From: Chthonomonas sp. UBA1950
GTDB lineage: Bacteria > Armatimonadota > Fimbriimonadia > Fimbriimonadales > Fimbriimonadaceae
Length of the DNA: 64,000 bases
Direction of reading: 5' to 3'
NCBI GenBank assembly: GCA_002336105.1
Contig: DDEQ01000036.1
Location: forward strand, 4,800 to 68,799
Shown here: positions 14,564 through 23,453 of the stretch, piece after piece
Layout: the number at the start of each line of letters is the position of its first letter
Numbering within the stretch: the stretch's first letter is position 1
Translations under genes and position numbers: made by a program
Notes under the pieces: model-generated
Databases searched by the model: none
Seen by the model: only the letters and a program-made list of their open reading frames with translations
Told to the model about the DNA's origin: nothing

Positions 14564-17132
14564 ATACAAAGCGTGGATGACCACCGGTCTTATCACTGCA
14601 CTGGCGGTAACTTCAAGTGCCCAGGTGCTAAAGAAGGTTGTCGTGACCGGCGACAAGTTGAACATTGTCGGAACCGACCTCGATTCACCAAAGATAAGCC
14701 ATAACGGCAAGATCTGGGATATTGAGTTTGGTGCAAAGCTACAGGGTAAGGCGAGCTACAGAAAGGTTCGATCGAATGGCGTTCGGTATGTCTGCTGGGG
14801 ATGGATTCAAGCGAAGCCTCCTGTGGTTCGCGTCCGTGTAGTGCTCGATAAAGAGGGCGATATGCCAGCGATAAGCCTGAACGATACGCCGCTGGAGGGT
14901 GCCAAGGAGGCAACAGATAATCCTGTTCTTGCTGAGGCCAAAACAAAGGAGCCTTCGTATGTTGATCCCCATCCTATGGCTGAACCAAGACTTGACCCGA
15001 TCGTACCGATCAGCCGAGCTTCAGGGAATGTTCTATCAACGCCTTCTGAACCAACTGCGCCAGCCAAGGTAGCTATTTCGCTGAATTTCACTGACACTGA
15101 TATCGTTCAGATTCTCCGGGCGATCGCAGTTCAGTCCCATGCAAACATCGTCACGTCGCCAGAGGTTAAAGGCAAGCTAACTGTCAATTTGCAGAACGTC
15201 AGTATTGAAGACGCGCTTCGAATTGTCACCGCAATGTCTGGGGTGCAGTTTGCCGAGGTAAGCGGATCGTATTTGGTGGCTCCCGTAGGTAAGTTGGCGG
15301 AGATCGTTAGTCTTGTCAAGAACCTGGCACCTGAAGCGCTTCCTGCCCTAGAAACTCGATTGGTCAACGTCTTTAGTGGTGACCTAAGTGCCATCCGGGC
15401 AGCGATGCTCAAGACTATCGACATGACTCCGGCTGATGGGCTCATCAAGCCTTATCAGGTTTTGCTGCCGTCTGACGAAGTAAAATTGAGCAAATCTGAT
15501 ACGAAGCAGCAAGCGCCGAAAGAAGGCGACAAAGACGGAGTACAAAGCCCTGGTTCTAACCTGGAGTTGACCGCCGCAAAGAATATCGGTGAAGCGGCTA
15601 CGTCAATCAAAGGTTCAAAGACTGAGGAAATCGCTCTAAAGGGCTTGAAAGATCAATACCTTTTGATCATTGGTCCTTCCGGTGTTGGCATGACCGAGAT
15701 GGAGCGTCGAATCCACGAACTGGATATGGCGATCGCATCTGCTTACGGTATTTCGATTCCGACCACAAACGGCGCAAATCCGCTGATGCGGGAAACCTAT
15801 AAGCTCAAATCGGAGATCATGGCGACCGACTTGGTTCGCACTCTGGCCACTGGCGCAGACAACTTTAGAGCGAACGTAGACCTCTACCCTACACCCAAAG
15901 AATTCCTGAACCAGCAGATCGTGGTTGTTGGCCGTAAGGCGAACGTAGATCGCATGATGCTTATGCTGGCAGATCTGGACGTGGCTGGATACGGACGTGA
16001 GCTTCAAGTTTATGATGTCAAGAACACAGATCCGAGAAGCCTTCGTGAGACCTTGGTGGCCCAAGTTCGAGGTTTGAGGGTCGCAATAGCCCCGATTACA
16101 GTCGCGACATTCGATGTGTACAAGGAAGGCAAAACCACTTCCCAGTCAAACGAAGTCGTCAGCGAAGGCCCTCAACAAGCAAAAACAGGTACCTCTGGAG
16201 GCGATCAAGCTCAACAACAGACTCAAAAGAAGAACGATGACTATGCTTCTCTAGAGCAACCGTTTGATCGACAAGAATTAGTTGCTCAGCCTATGCGGTT
16301 GATTCTGCGTGGAACAAAAGATCAACTAGACGAAGCAGCAAAGCTCATCACGATGCTTGATGTCGCGCCTAAGCAAGTGGCCATCGACCTTCGGGTGATG
16401 GAGCTAACCCACGAACAGGCAGTGCAGGCGGGTATCGACTGGAGCATCTTCACCGGGGGTGCCGTGAAGTTCATTCGTCTTAACAACGCTCAGGACACGG
16501 TTGGAAATTCGATTGGTGCTCATATAAGCGCACCGAATTTTGCTGGGGACGTCGTCGCTACTCTTGACAAGATTTCGACGAAAACGAACCTGATCGCTCG
16601 ACCTAACATGGTGGCCCTCGACGGTCGACAATCCGAAGTGTTTGTCGGTGACGAGGTTCGGTATATCGAATCGATTACGACGAGCCAAAACGGTCCGACA
16701 ATCACGACGGGCAAAGTGGCGGTTGGAGTGCGATTGTCGGTACTGCCGCGTGTCGGATCTGACGGCACCATCACCATGGATCTGCGTCCAAGGTTGACAC
16801 TTCTGAAGGGATACACCGATGTTCCGGGAGGTGGAAAGCTGCCGCAAACTAGCGCTCGTGTCGCCCAAAGCACAGTGGCACTGAAGAATGGCGAGACGCT
16901 TGCCATTGGAGGTTTGATCCAAGACACGGACCGAAAAGACTGGACCGGCGTGCCTTTCCTGATGGATTTACCCGTTTTGGGCCCGATCTTCAGAAAGACA
17001 ACCAACACGCGAAACCGGACGGAAATCGTCATTTTCGTGACAGCCCGGATGGTGGAAGGAGCGGTTGGTAACGACGTGAAAACACTTCCGATTCAGAACA
17101 ATCCCAATTTCAAACTCAAGGGGGGAAACTAA
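14547..17132 (+). CDS. pilQ: PilQ secretin
   Basis: An outer-membrane secretin of about 860 residues. The ATG at 14547 gives a signal peptide ending TSSAQ; the frame is open to 14514 but the signal peptide argues for the internal start. Residues 30-110 look like an AMIN domain; ISLNFTDTDIVQILRAIAVQ marks the N0/STN domain; N1-type repeats follow; the C-terminal secretin domain runs from about residue 610 (VAIDLRVMELTHEQAVQAG) through FVGDEVRYIES to PVLGPIFRKTTNTRNRTE. It starts inside pilP, which suggests translational coupling. It forms the pore through which the pilus leaves. Confidence 0.92.
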   Translation: MDLGNRYKAWMTTGLITALAVTSSAQVLKKVVVTGDKLNIVGTDLDSPKISHNGKIWDIEFGAKLQGKASYRKVRSNGVRYVCWGWIQAKPPVVRVRVVLDKEGDMPAISLNDTPLEGAKEATDNPVLAEAKTKEPSYVDPHPMAEPRLDPIVPISRASGNVLSTPSEPTAPAKVAISLNFTDTDIVQILRAIAVQSHANIVTSPEVKGKLTVNLQNVSIEDALRIVTAMSGVQFAEVSGSYLVAPVGKLAEIVSLVKNLAPEALPALETRLVNVFSGDLSAIRAAMLKTIDMTPADGLIKPYQVLLPSDEVKLSKSDTKQQAPKEGDKDGVQSPGSNLELTAAKNIGEAATSIKGSKTEEIALKGLKDQYLLIIGPSGVGMTEMERRIHELDMAIASAYGISIPTTNGANPLMRETYKLKSEIMATDLVRTLATGADNFRANVDLYPTPKEFLNQQIVVVGRKANVDRMMLMLADLDVAGYGRELQVYDVKNTDPRSLRETLVAQVRGLRVAIAPITVATFDVYKEGKTTSQSNEVVSEGPQQAKTGTSGGDQAQQQTQKKNDDYASLEQPFDRQELVAQPMRLILRGTKDQLDEAAKLITMLDVAPKQVAIDLRVMELTHEQAVQAGIDWSIFTGGAVKFIRLNNAQDTVGNSIGAHISAPNFAGDVVATLDKISTKTNLIARPNMVALDGRQSEVFVGDEVRYIESITTSQNGPTITTGKVAVGVRLSVLPRVGSDGTITMDLRPRLTLLKGYTDVPGGGKLPQTSARVAQSTVALKNGETLAIGGLIQDTDRKDWTGVPFLMDLPVLGPIFRKTTNTRNRTEIVIFVTARMVEGAVGNDVKTLPIQNNPNFKLKGGN

Positions 17133-17133
17133 C

Positions 17134-17541
17134 TTGCTCAAGAAAGCACTACTCGCATTCGGAATTGCAACTCTTACTATAGGCTGTGGCGGCTCGGGAG
17201 ATTTCCAGGCTGGAACATACGCCAGCATTTACCGGGGAGCCTATTCAGGGACTTGGTCCAGTGCAACACTGGGAGAACACGGCACGATTTCCTTTAGGGT
17301 TTCAGATAACGGAGCTGTAAACGGAACACTTGCCAGAACAAGTGATTCTGGCAACCTGGTTGGCACCATCGACCACACCGGACGACTCTATGCGACTGCA
17401 GGAGCATCTAGTGGTGCCGGAACATATATGATCAGCGGCACCGTTGTGTTGCAATCGGGGCACTTACTCAGTAACTTCACCTTCAACTATATGGGTGTGG
17501 ACTACGGCGGAACATTCGATACAACCCCATCGGGAAGTTAG
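17134..17541 (+). CDS. Small lipoprotein downstream of pilQ
   Basis: A 135-residue protein beginning at TTG, one base after the pilQ stop region, with AAGGGGGG eight bases upstream. The N-terminus MLKKALLAFGIATLTIGCGG is a lipoprotein signal with Cys at position 18. The rest is Gly/Ser/Thr-rich with short repeats such as GTISFRVSDNGAVNGTL and NLVGTIDHTGRL, a beta-sandwich-like pattern seen in small secreted proteins. Probable outer-membrane or periplasmic lipoprotein; role in piliation is only suggested by position. Confidence 0.75.
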   Translation: MLKKALLAFGIATLTIGCGGSGDFQAGTYASIYRGAYSGTWSSATLGEHGTISFRVSDNGAVNGTLARTSDSGNLVGTIDHTGRLYATAGASSGAGTYMISGTVVLQSGHLLSNFTFNYMGVDYGGTFDTTPSGS

Positions 17542-17556
17542 GACAGAGCGACGAAC

Positions 17557-18576
17557 ATGAAAGGACTCAATTATCGATACATTGCCGCCGCAGCTGCGGC
17601 CGTATTTTACGCACTTGCCGGTTGCGGCGGCGGTGGCTCCAGCATCGGAACCGGATACTCTGATCCTCCGACTCCTGTCGATCCAGTCAACTTCGTTCCA
17701 ACAGGTCCAGGCGTTCCTGGAGGTACCTCGACAAAGCCGTTTGCCGCTGGCAACTCCTTCGTCTACGAGGTTCAGGGAACAATCACAAAAGACGTGACCG
17801 TTGGTGGAAGCACTACGACCGTGAATTCCAACGTTACCGGCACCGATACTATCACATTCACGATGGATTACAACACGTCGGCGGCGATGCCATTTCCTAT
17901 GTTGAAAATGACGGAAAAGCTGACCTATATTGCTTCTTCGCTCAGCAACCTGCCCATTGTAGAAATCACGGAAGTTTATTACGTTCTTGAGAACGATAGT
18001 CTAGGAAACCCGTGCTATGTGGAGAAAGGCCGGCGAGATCTGGACCTGATCACCTTCAGTAATGAAAGTTTGCCCGCGATTCCAACGACTTGGAGCAGGG
18101 CAGCGAACACAGGTGGAAAGCTCACATTTACCGCAACCGACAAAGCGTACACCGTCCCTGGACACGCTTTTGCGAGCACAACCGAAGTTTCGACTGCGTT
18201 GGCTGTTTTGGGAGAAGATGTTCTCACAAGCACAGTCAGCGGTGCGCCGTTCTACACCTGGAAATGTTCGAAGAGCGAGCACAGCATTGTTAACATTGAC
18301 GTTCGTTCGATCCTCCCTCCCTATGGTAACGAGGAACTCTGGGATGGTTTCGTGATGAGACGCGAGCGACAGCTCGATGGAACGGAATGGTGGAGCCCAT
18401 CCATTGCAACCTATGCGAAGCGAAACCTTACGATCAACGATACGATGACCGTTCTAACCTCATGGTCTTACACGCCGGCAAGCTCAGGCACACCCGAGTC
18501 GTGGACATTGGGCCGAAGGACCGAACACGCCACGCTCAACTTGAGCATGGTGTTGAGATCCTATAACGTGAATTAG
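17557..18576 (+). CDS. Lipoprotein of unknown function
   Basis: A 339-residue lipoprotein: the signal sequence runs through AAAAAAVFYALAGCGGGG with lipobox Cys at 23, followed by a Gly/Ser/Pro linker. The mature part has Thr-rich beta strands (VTVGGSTTTVNSNVTGTDTI) and a middle domain around FVYEVQGTITKDV. No catalytic motif is visible. It lies 15 bases after the smaller lipoprotein and its last four bases overlap the convergent prepilin-like gene. It could be a surface component expressed with the pilus secretin. Confidence 0.7.
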   Translation: MKGLNYRYIAAAAAAVFYALAGCGGGGSSIGTGYSDPPTPVDPVNFVPTGPGVPGGTSTKPFAAGNSFVYEVQGTITKDVTVGGSTTTVNSNVTGTDTITFTMDYNTSAAMPFPMLKMTEKLTYIASSLSNLPIVEITEVYYVLENDSLGNPCYVEKGRRDLDLITFSNESLPAIPTTWSRAANTGGKLTFTATDKAYTVPGHAFASTTEVSTALAVLGEDVLTSTVSGAPFYTWKCSKSEHSIVNIDVRSILPPYGNEELWDGFVMRRERQLDGTEWWSPSIATYAKRNLTINDTMTVLTSWSYTPASSGTPESWTLGRRTEHATLNLSMVLRSYNVN

Positions 18577-19457
18577 CGGGGATTCCATCGGTACCGACGC
18601 GAATCGGTGATCGGACCACCCCAGTTAGGAAGGACGGCACAACCGTCTGCAACGTTATCGATATGAAGGCTGATGGCTCCACCATCGGCCTTTGTTGCGT
18701 TGGCGCGATCTCGATGCCATGGGTAAACGCCACCGTATTGAGTTGGTGATTGTTCGTTTTGGCTATCCCAACCTTGAACAGGTTCGAACACTTCGACCGG
18801 AGAGCTTGGACGAGAAACGATACTCTCGACAAAGGTATCCACCATCCGTCCGTTCATATTCTCATAGCGGCAAGGTGGTGAAACGATCCAACTACCGCCA
18901 CCACTCGGTTTGCCGTCCTTCAGCTCCCATACCGAGTCGATAAAAACGATCATCTTGCTTGGCTCAAGAAGACTAGAAGCGCCTCTTGGCTGGGGAAGCC
19001 ATCCCTCATATCGATGGACGATTGGAGTTAAAAACTGAAAATTGTAGCCAGCATTCGTGTGCATCGAAGCGGAGTAATACTGACTATACAGATCACCAGG
19101 CACCAGGTCTTTGTCAAAACTCGCGTTCGGGTCATAGTCGTTAGTCGCATCCGAGGGGCATTGGAATACCGAAAACGTCTTGATATAAGGAAGCAAGAGC
19201 TGAACCCACGTGCGGTCATTCTTGGAATTGGGTGAAGACCCACCTTGGTAGTTGATGATCACATAGGTGTCATCGTATTCAGACTGGTACATGCTGGAAG
19301 CCATGCCGATCTGTCGCATGTTTGATAAACATACGACTTTTTTGCTGCTGGCTTTGGCAGCAGCAAAAACTGGAAAGAGAATCGCTGCTAACACGGCAAT
19401 GATGCCAATGACTGCAAGCAACTCAATCAGTGTATAGGCGTGGCAAAATTTTCGCAC
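18573..19457 (-). CDS. Type IV prepilin-like protein (H-X9-DG class)
   Basis: A 294-residue protein with an N-terminal prepilin signal: short basic leader, YTLIELLAVIGIIAVLAAIL helix with the conserved Glu, then FPVFAAAKASSKKVVCLSNM. The C-terminal part has PWHRDRANATKADGG, which is a perfect H-X9-DG motif as in DUF1559 prepilins of Planctomycetes and Armatimonadota. It should be processed by a prepilin peptidase and may be a pseudopilin or surface protein. It stands alone, transcribed toward the pilus operon. Confidence 0.88.
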   Translation of the reverse strand: MRKFCHAYTLIELLAVIGIIAVLAAILFPVFAAAKASSKKVVCLSNMRQIGMASSMYQSEYDDTYVIINYQGGSSPNSKNDRTWVQLLLPYIKTFSVFQCPSDATNDYDPNASFDKDLVPGDLYSQYYSASMHTNAGYNFQFLTPIVHRYEGWLPQPRGASSLLEPSKMIVFIDSVWELKDGKPSGGGSWIVSPPCRYENMNGRMVDTFVESIVSRPSSPVEVFEPVQGWDSQNEQSPTQYGGVYPWHRDRANATKADGGAISLHIDNVADGCAVLPNWGGPITDSRRYRWNPR

Positions 19458-19494
19458 GAAAGTGGAAATGAAACACGTTTATTATATCGGCGTT

Positions 19495-20220
19495 CTACCA
19501 CTGACACAAGTTAAGTGTGTGAATATGTCCGATTGATTCAAATCCCTGGCGTGAATACCAGGAGATCAGGCTTTGTTCACACTGCAAGGTGAAGGGCTTT
19601 TCGGTTTCAGCGCAAAGTCGTTGAAGGATTTTCGTGCCCAGCCCACGGTTACGGGCGCTTGGCTTGACGCCAAGATTGTATATGCCAGTTACGCTTGATT
19701 CTGGGCGAAGCATAACTCCTGCGAGAAGTTCCTGACCGTAAGCACGAAGTTCGCCCCCCTGAGCTTCGGCCAAACTCTCGGCTGCTTCTGCCCGAAATCG
19801 TTCTGTCTGCCGGGGATAAAACAGGTTTGCCAAGAAGCGTGCAATTTCCAGTCCTCCACTCGCATTTCGTGGCGGATGTTCACTTGGCTGGGTATCTGTT
19901 GGCCGTCCGATCAATATTGAGAGCTTGCCTGAAACAGCGAATCCAGCCCTAGCAAGTATCTCCAGGCTAGTCTGGTCGATCGTTTGACTCACAAAGTAAA
20001 TCTGAAATCGAATGCGAGAGGAAGCGATTTCTGCCAACTCTCTTGCAGTCCACGGGCTGATGGTGTGACAGAGGGCATAGTTTGCCATCGGTTTGCCAGA
20101 TTGACTTTCAGCCAAAACGTACCCCTCACCATTTGAGATAACGGCGTCATCGATGGTGTGGGATAGCGACAGATAAGTCGATTTAAGGTTCTCGAAAGCG
20201 AGGTCAAAAGCCGAAATCAC
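19495..20220 (-). CDS. GNAT-family acetyltransferase
   Basis: A 241-residue protein read from a GTG at 20220, which forms a GTGA overlap with the stop of the upstream hydrolase gene; the frame is open further upstream but those codons lie inside the hydrolase gene. The C-terminal half has the acetyl-CoA-binding motif VKPSARNRGLGTKILQRL and the late strand WYSRQGFESIGHI, both typical of GNAT enzymes. The N-terminal half has no visible CoA motif and may be a degenerate second GNAT domain. Substrate unknown. Confidence 0.75.
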   Translation of the reverse strand: MISAFDLAFENLKSTYLSLSHTIDDAVISNGEGYVLAESQSGKPMANYALCHTISPWTARELAEIASSRIRFQIYFVSQTIDQTSLEILARAGFAVSGKLSILIGRPTDTQPSEHPPRNASGGLEIARFLANLFYPRQTERFRAEAAESLAEAQGGELRAYGQELLAGVMLRPESSVTGIYNLGVKPSARNRGLGTKILQRLCAETEKPFTLQCEQSLISWYSRQGFESIGHIHTLNLCQW

Positions 20221-21419
20221 AGAACCGTACTCCACAATATTCCGATTGCACCACCGCGTGAAGAGACGGATATGCCAACCGCCAGGCCCTTCGATACTTC
20301 GCTCCCAGCAAAGATTTGAGGCCCTCTTGGAGTGACGAAAATGGAAGCGAATGATGTTCCACTCGGGTTGAACCTCCAAAGGTCGAGTCCAGCTCCTAAG
20401 TCGATTCCAGTGGGAAGCATAGTTAGAGCTCCAAGCCTAATTGTCGGCGTATAGAGTTTGACTGGAGGGGTGTAGTGGGTTCCGCAAAACACTTTTCCGA
20501 AAAAGTTTGCAATCTCGCCCAGAAGCCTGCCTTGAGCTAAGATGCCGCCATAGTGGCCCGTGTTGAGCCACAGGACCGCTGGTTCATGAAGTTCGCTAAT
20601 AAGAGATGTCGTCGCCGACATTGGCATGACAGTGTCGAATTTGGCTCCAACGACGAAGGTGCTTGTGAGATCCTTTCGAGGAAGGTACGTAAGAGGCTCG
20701 ACGCTTACAAGGTCTTTTCGAAGGGACTCTTCAGTCATACCATTCCTTCGCATCATGTCGCGCTGAGTGACCACGCGAGAAGAAGTCCAAAGAATCTTCG
20801 CAAGATCAACGCCGCCGAGAACGAATGCCGCTTTTGTGATTCGAGGTTCAACCGAATAAACGAGTGAACCAACAACTCCGCCTAGGCTGGTTCCAACGAG
20901 TCCTATTCGGTTGGAATCGAACTCGCCATGACTTGCGATGAAATCGACGGTGCGCCTAGCATCAAGGGCTGACTGAGTCATTGTCTGGCGAAGTTTTTGA
21001 GGATCAGGCTGAATCGCAAGTTCGCCGGATCGAGATCCAACAGGAGTTCGACCGAGGTGGAAAGGAAGCGTCATGATGACCGCTGCAATCCCTTTGCGGT
21101 TCAAATCCGCCGCTAATGAAAGTTCCGCTCGAAGGTCGCGTGCTCCCCAGTAGTGAAGAATAAGGACGACAGGAAAGGGACCGCTTTCTGTCGTTGGAAC
21201 AAGGATCTTTAAAGGGACAGTGTCGTTGTTGGTATAACCTGATTGAATCGGGCTCGGAAAGCTCGCCGAATATTCGATGCCATCGTCGGTTCGATCAACC
21301 TCATGCCATGGTGCAAAAGTGATCTGTGTCGGCGCCGTTGTAACCGAAGGAAGCTGCGCGTACGAGGTCACGACCCATAGCACGGCAGTAATGACAGCTA
21401 TCCATCGAGTAACTTTCAC
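20217..21419 (-). CDS. Exported alpha/beta hydrolase
   Basis: A 400-residue protein with signal peptide (ending SYAQ). The core is an alpha/beta hydrolase: VVLILHYWGARD for the oxyanion-hole strand, then DSNRIGLVGTSLGGVVGSLV with the nucleophile Ser in GTSLGG, VGAKFDTVMP for the acid, and NTGHYGG with the catalytic His. Dienelactone-hydrolase or acetyl-esterase-like. After the His there are about 100 further residues, more than in the simple domain. It is translationally coupled to the GNAT gene. Confidence 0.8.
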   Translation of the reverse strand: MKVTRWIAVITAVLWVVTSYAQLPSVTTAPTQITFAPWHEVDRTDDGIEYSASFPSPIQSGYTNNDTVPLKILVPTTESGPFPVVLILHYWGARDLRAELSLAADLNRKGIAAVIMTLPFHLGRTPVGSRSGELAIQPDPQKLRQTMTQSALDARRTVDFIASHGEFDSNRIGLVGTSLGGVVGSLVYSVEPRITKAAFVLGGVDLAKILWTSSRVVTQRDMMRRNGMTEESLRKDLVSVEPLTYLPRKDLTSTFVVGAKFDTVMPMSATTSLISELHEPAVLWLNTGHYGGILAQGRLLGEIANFFGKVFCGTHYTPPVKLYTPTIRLGALTMLPTGIDLGAGLDLWRFNPSGTSFASIFVTPRGPQIFAGSEVSKGLAVGISVSSRGGAIGILWSTVL

Positions 21420-21509
21420 AATGTCTATTGTGGCTTGCCGGCATTCTTTTCAGTTTGGTACGCCTCTTAATAGACACTTCGGCGGGTTCAATCCGTCAGG
21501 ATTATGTAG

Positions 21510-23009
21510 ATGGTTTCATCGTTCAGATTTCTTGCCCGAAACACCGTAGCCGGCATTGGTTTGGTCTTGCTGACTTGGGTGGGATACCAGGGAGTGATGA
21601 ACTTATCCCGGGTTGACGCCTTTGCTCGCTATCGACCCAAGCATGATGGTGCGACTGAGAAACTCGGCGTGCAAATGACGGGTGTACGATTCCGGCACTA
21701 TCACGGCGGCGAGATGAAACTGGCGGCTTCTGTCGATACTATCGAGGTCATGAAGGACCGAGTGACTTACCAATTGACGGGGGTTAAGGACGGAACTTTC
21801 ACTAACCGGCAAGGACAGAAATTTAGTTTTTCCGCAGGAAGTGGAAACTATCAGTCAATGCGTGAGCAACTTCAAATAAGTAAAGGAGCTCAGATCGCTG
21901 GTGCCGATTTTGATTTAAGAGCCTCTGAACTGACTGTGGCGAATGATCGCCAAATGGTAATGGTTGATGTTCCGCTGCGCGGTCACCTGAAAAGCGGAAA
22001 CGTCGAGGCGAAAACCTTGACCTACTCATTGTACAGTGGCGATTTCGATGCCGAGGGTATTCACTATGCAGGCAAAATAGACCTCTTGTCCGAAGATGGA
22101 AAGGGCGAGAACCAAGGCTTTTGGGATGTTAAAGGTGAACACGGGAAGAGCCGTGGCGGGATTCAGTATTTTGACAACGGTTGGGCCAGCGATGGTGAAA
22201 CAATCATCACGGCTCCGAAAATCGAGCGGAACACCAAAACGGATGTTCTAACCGCCACAGGAGGGGTGAAGTACTTTTCCAAGAAGGCAAACATGATCGC
22301 CGACAAAGTTGTGGTCTACCGAAAAGAGAAGCGATCTGTTCTTACCGGTAACGTCTTCATGCTTGTCAAAGCCAAAAAGGATGAGGATAAGAAACTTGAG
22401 GTGGTTGAGCTCAAGCCGTTTCAACCCGAAGTGCCAGACAATATTGCCTCGAAACGGCCGAAGGCTTCGGGACAGCTATCTGACGATGAGCAGAAAAAGC
22501 AGGACGATCTACGGAGTGCAGACTCGCTTCGAAGCTACCCGCTTCAGATAACTGCTTCGCAAATCGTGTATTGGTACAAGAAAGGTGAGCGGCACGCCGA
22601 AATCACTGGTAACCCGCAGGCTTACCAAGTTTGCGCTGATGATGCTTGGCGTCGGATGTGGACTTTCAAAGCTTTCTATGACGGCGAAAAAGAAACGCTT
22701 CGTATGGAAAGCAAGAAAGGCGAAGATCCTAAGAAACCCGTTGATCCGAAGACTTTTGAAACTCGCATGAAGAATTCAGTCGGTGACGACCTTCGTTTTG
22801 AATGGATGACCGTTTCGACAAAGGAAGATGACGATGTCACCGATTTTGAGTCTGGAATCTACGTAGGAAAGCTATCTGATCCGGATAACTCGAACAGAGA
22901 AGAGAAATCAGGTGCCAATAGTGGCACAAGCAATGGATCGCTAAAAGGTCCCATCGGGGGAGGAACCGACCCCGGTAAAGGAAAAGGACCAAAATTGAGA
23001 AGAAAATGA
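21510..23009 (+). CDS. OstA/LptC-like envelope protein
   Basis: A 499-residue protein with one N-terminal membrane helix (residues about 10-27) and a large beta-rich region of OstA/LptA-type repeats: FSAGSGNYQSMREQLQISKG, SELTVANDRQMVMVDVPLRG, MIADKVVVYRKEKRSVLTGN. LptC and LptA use this fold to bridge lipopolysaccharide across the periplasm. The length is well above either single protein, so it may combine both roles. A Gly/Lys-rich tail ends it. AGGA lies eight bases before the ATG. It overlaps the next gene by 4 bases. Confidence 0.7.
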   Translation: MVSSFRFLARNTVAGIGLVLLTWVGYQGVMNLSRVDAFARYRPKHDGATEKLGVQMTGVRFRHYHGGEMKLAASVDTIEVMKDRVTYQLTGVKDGTFTNRQGQKFSFSAGSGNYQSMREQLQISKGAQIAGADFDLRASELTVANDRQMVMVDVPLRGHLKSGNVEAKTLTYSLYSGDFDAEGIHYAGKIDLLSEDGKGENQGFWDVKGEHGKSRGGIQYFDNGWASDGETIITAPKIERNTKTDVLTATGGVKYFSKKANMIADKVVVYRKEKRSVLTGNVFMLVKAKKDEDKKLEVVELKPFQPEVPDNIASKRPKASGQLSDDEQKKQDDLRSADSLRSYPLQITASQIVYWYKKGERHAEITGNPQAYQVCADDAWRRMWTFKAFYDGEKETLRMESKKGEDPKKPVDPKTFETRMKNSVGDDLRFEWMTVSTKEDDDVTDFESGIYVGKLSDPDNSNREEKSGANSGTSNGSLKGPIGGGTDPGKGKGPKLRRK

Positions 23010-23452
23010 TGTTGACGACGCTAACCGCACTCACTGCTTTGGTTGCTTTTCAAGGTAGCCCAGACGCCCCAACCGCTGAGTTCAAAGCAGCCAAGCCGAC
23101 TTTTGCGATTGGAAAACCGATTGTAGGAACGCTGAAGCTAACTTTCGCGCCGGGAATGCACGGATATCAGAATCCTCCGTCCGATGAATTTGAGATTCCG
23201 GTAAAGATCTCGGTGACAGGCTTGGCTGTTCTAAAAGTGGCTTATCCGAAAGGAAAGCCGGTGACTACAGCTGGGAACGAAAAGCCGAGCATGGTTTATT
23301 CAGGGACGATCGAGATTCCAGTTACTTTTAAGCCTGTGGCTAAAGCTGGGAAGAATCCAGTTACTGTGAAGGTTGACTATCAGCAGTGCAACGACTCGAA
23401 CTGCTGGCCGCCGAGCAGCCTAACAGTCAAATCAGAGATCGTAGTCAAATAG
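23006..23452 (+). CDS. DsbD N-terminal (alpha) domain protein
   Basis: A 148-residue exported protein with a short signal peptide (ending FQG). It is a stand-alone DsbD-alpha fold: the late motif YQQCNDSNCWPPSSL contains the two redox cysteines in the C-x-D-x-x-C-x-P-P form used by the DsbD periplasmic N-domain. Usually this domain is fused to the membrane and thioredoxin domains of DsbD; here it is encoded alone, coupled to the OstA/LptC-like gene. It may hand electrons to periplasmic substrates; partner unknown. Confidence 0.8.
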   Translation: MMLTTLTALTALVAFQGSPDAPTAEFKAAKPTFAIGKPIVGTLKLTFAPGMHGYQNPPSDEFEIPVKISVTGLAVLKVAYPKGKPVTTAGNEKPSMVYSGTIEIPVTFKPVAKAGKNPVTVKVDYQQCNDSNCWPPSSLTVKSEIVVK

Positions 23453-23453
23453 T

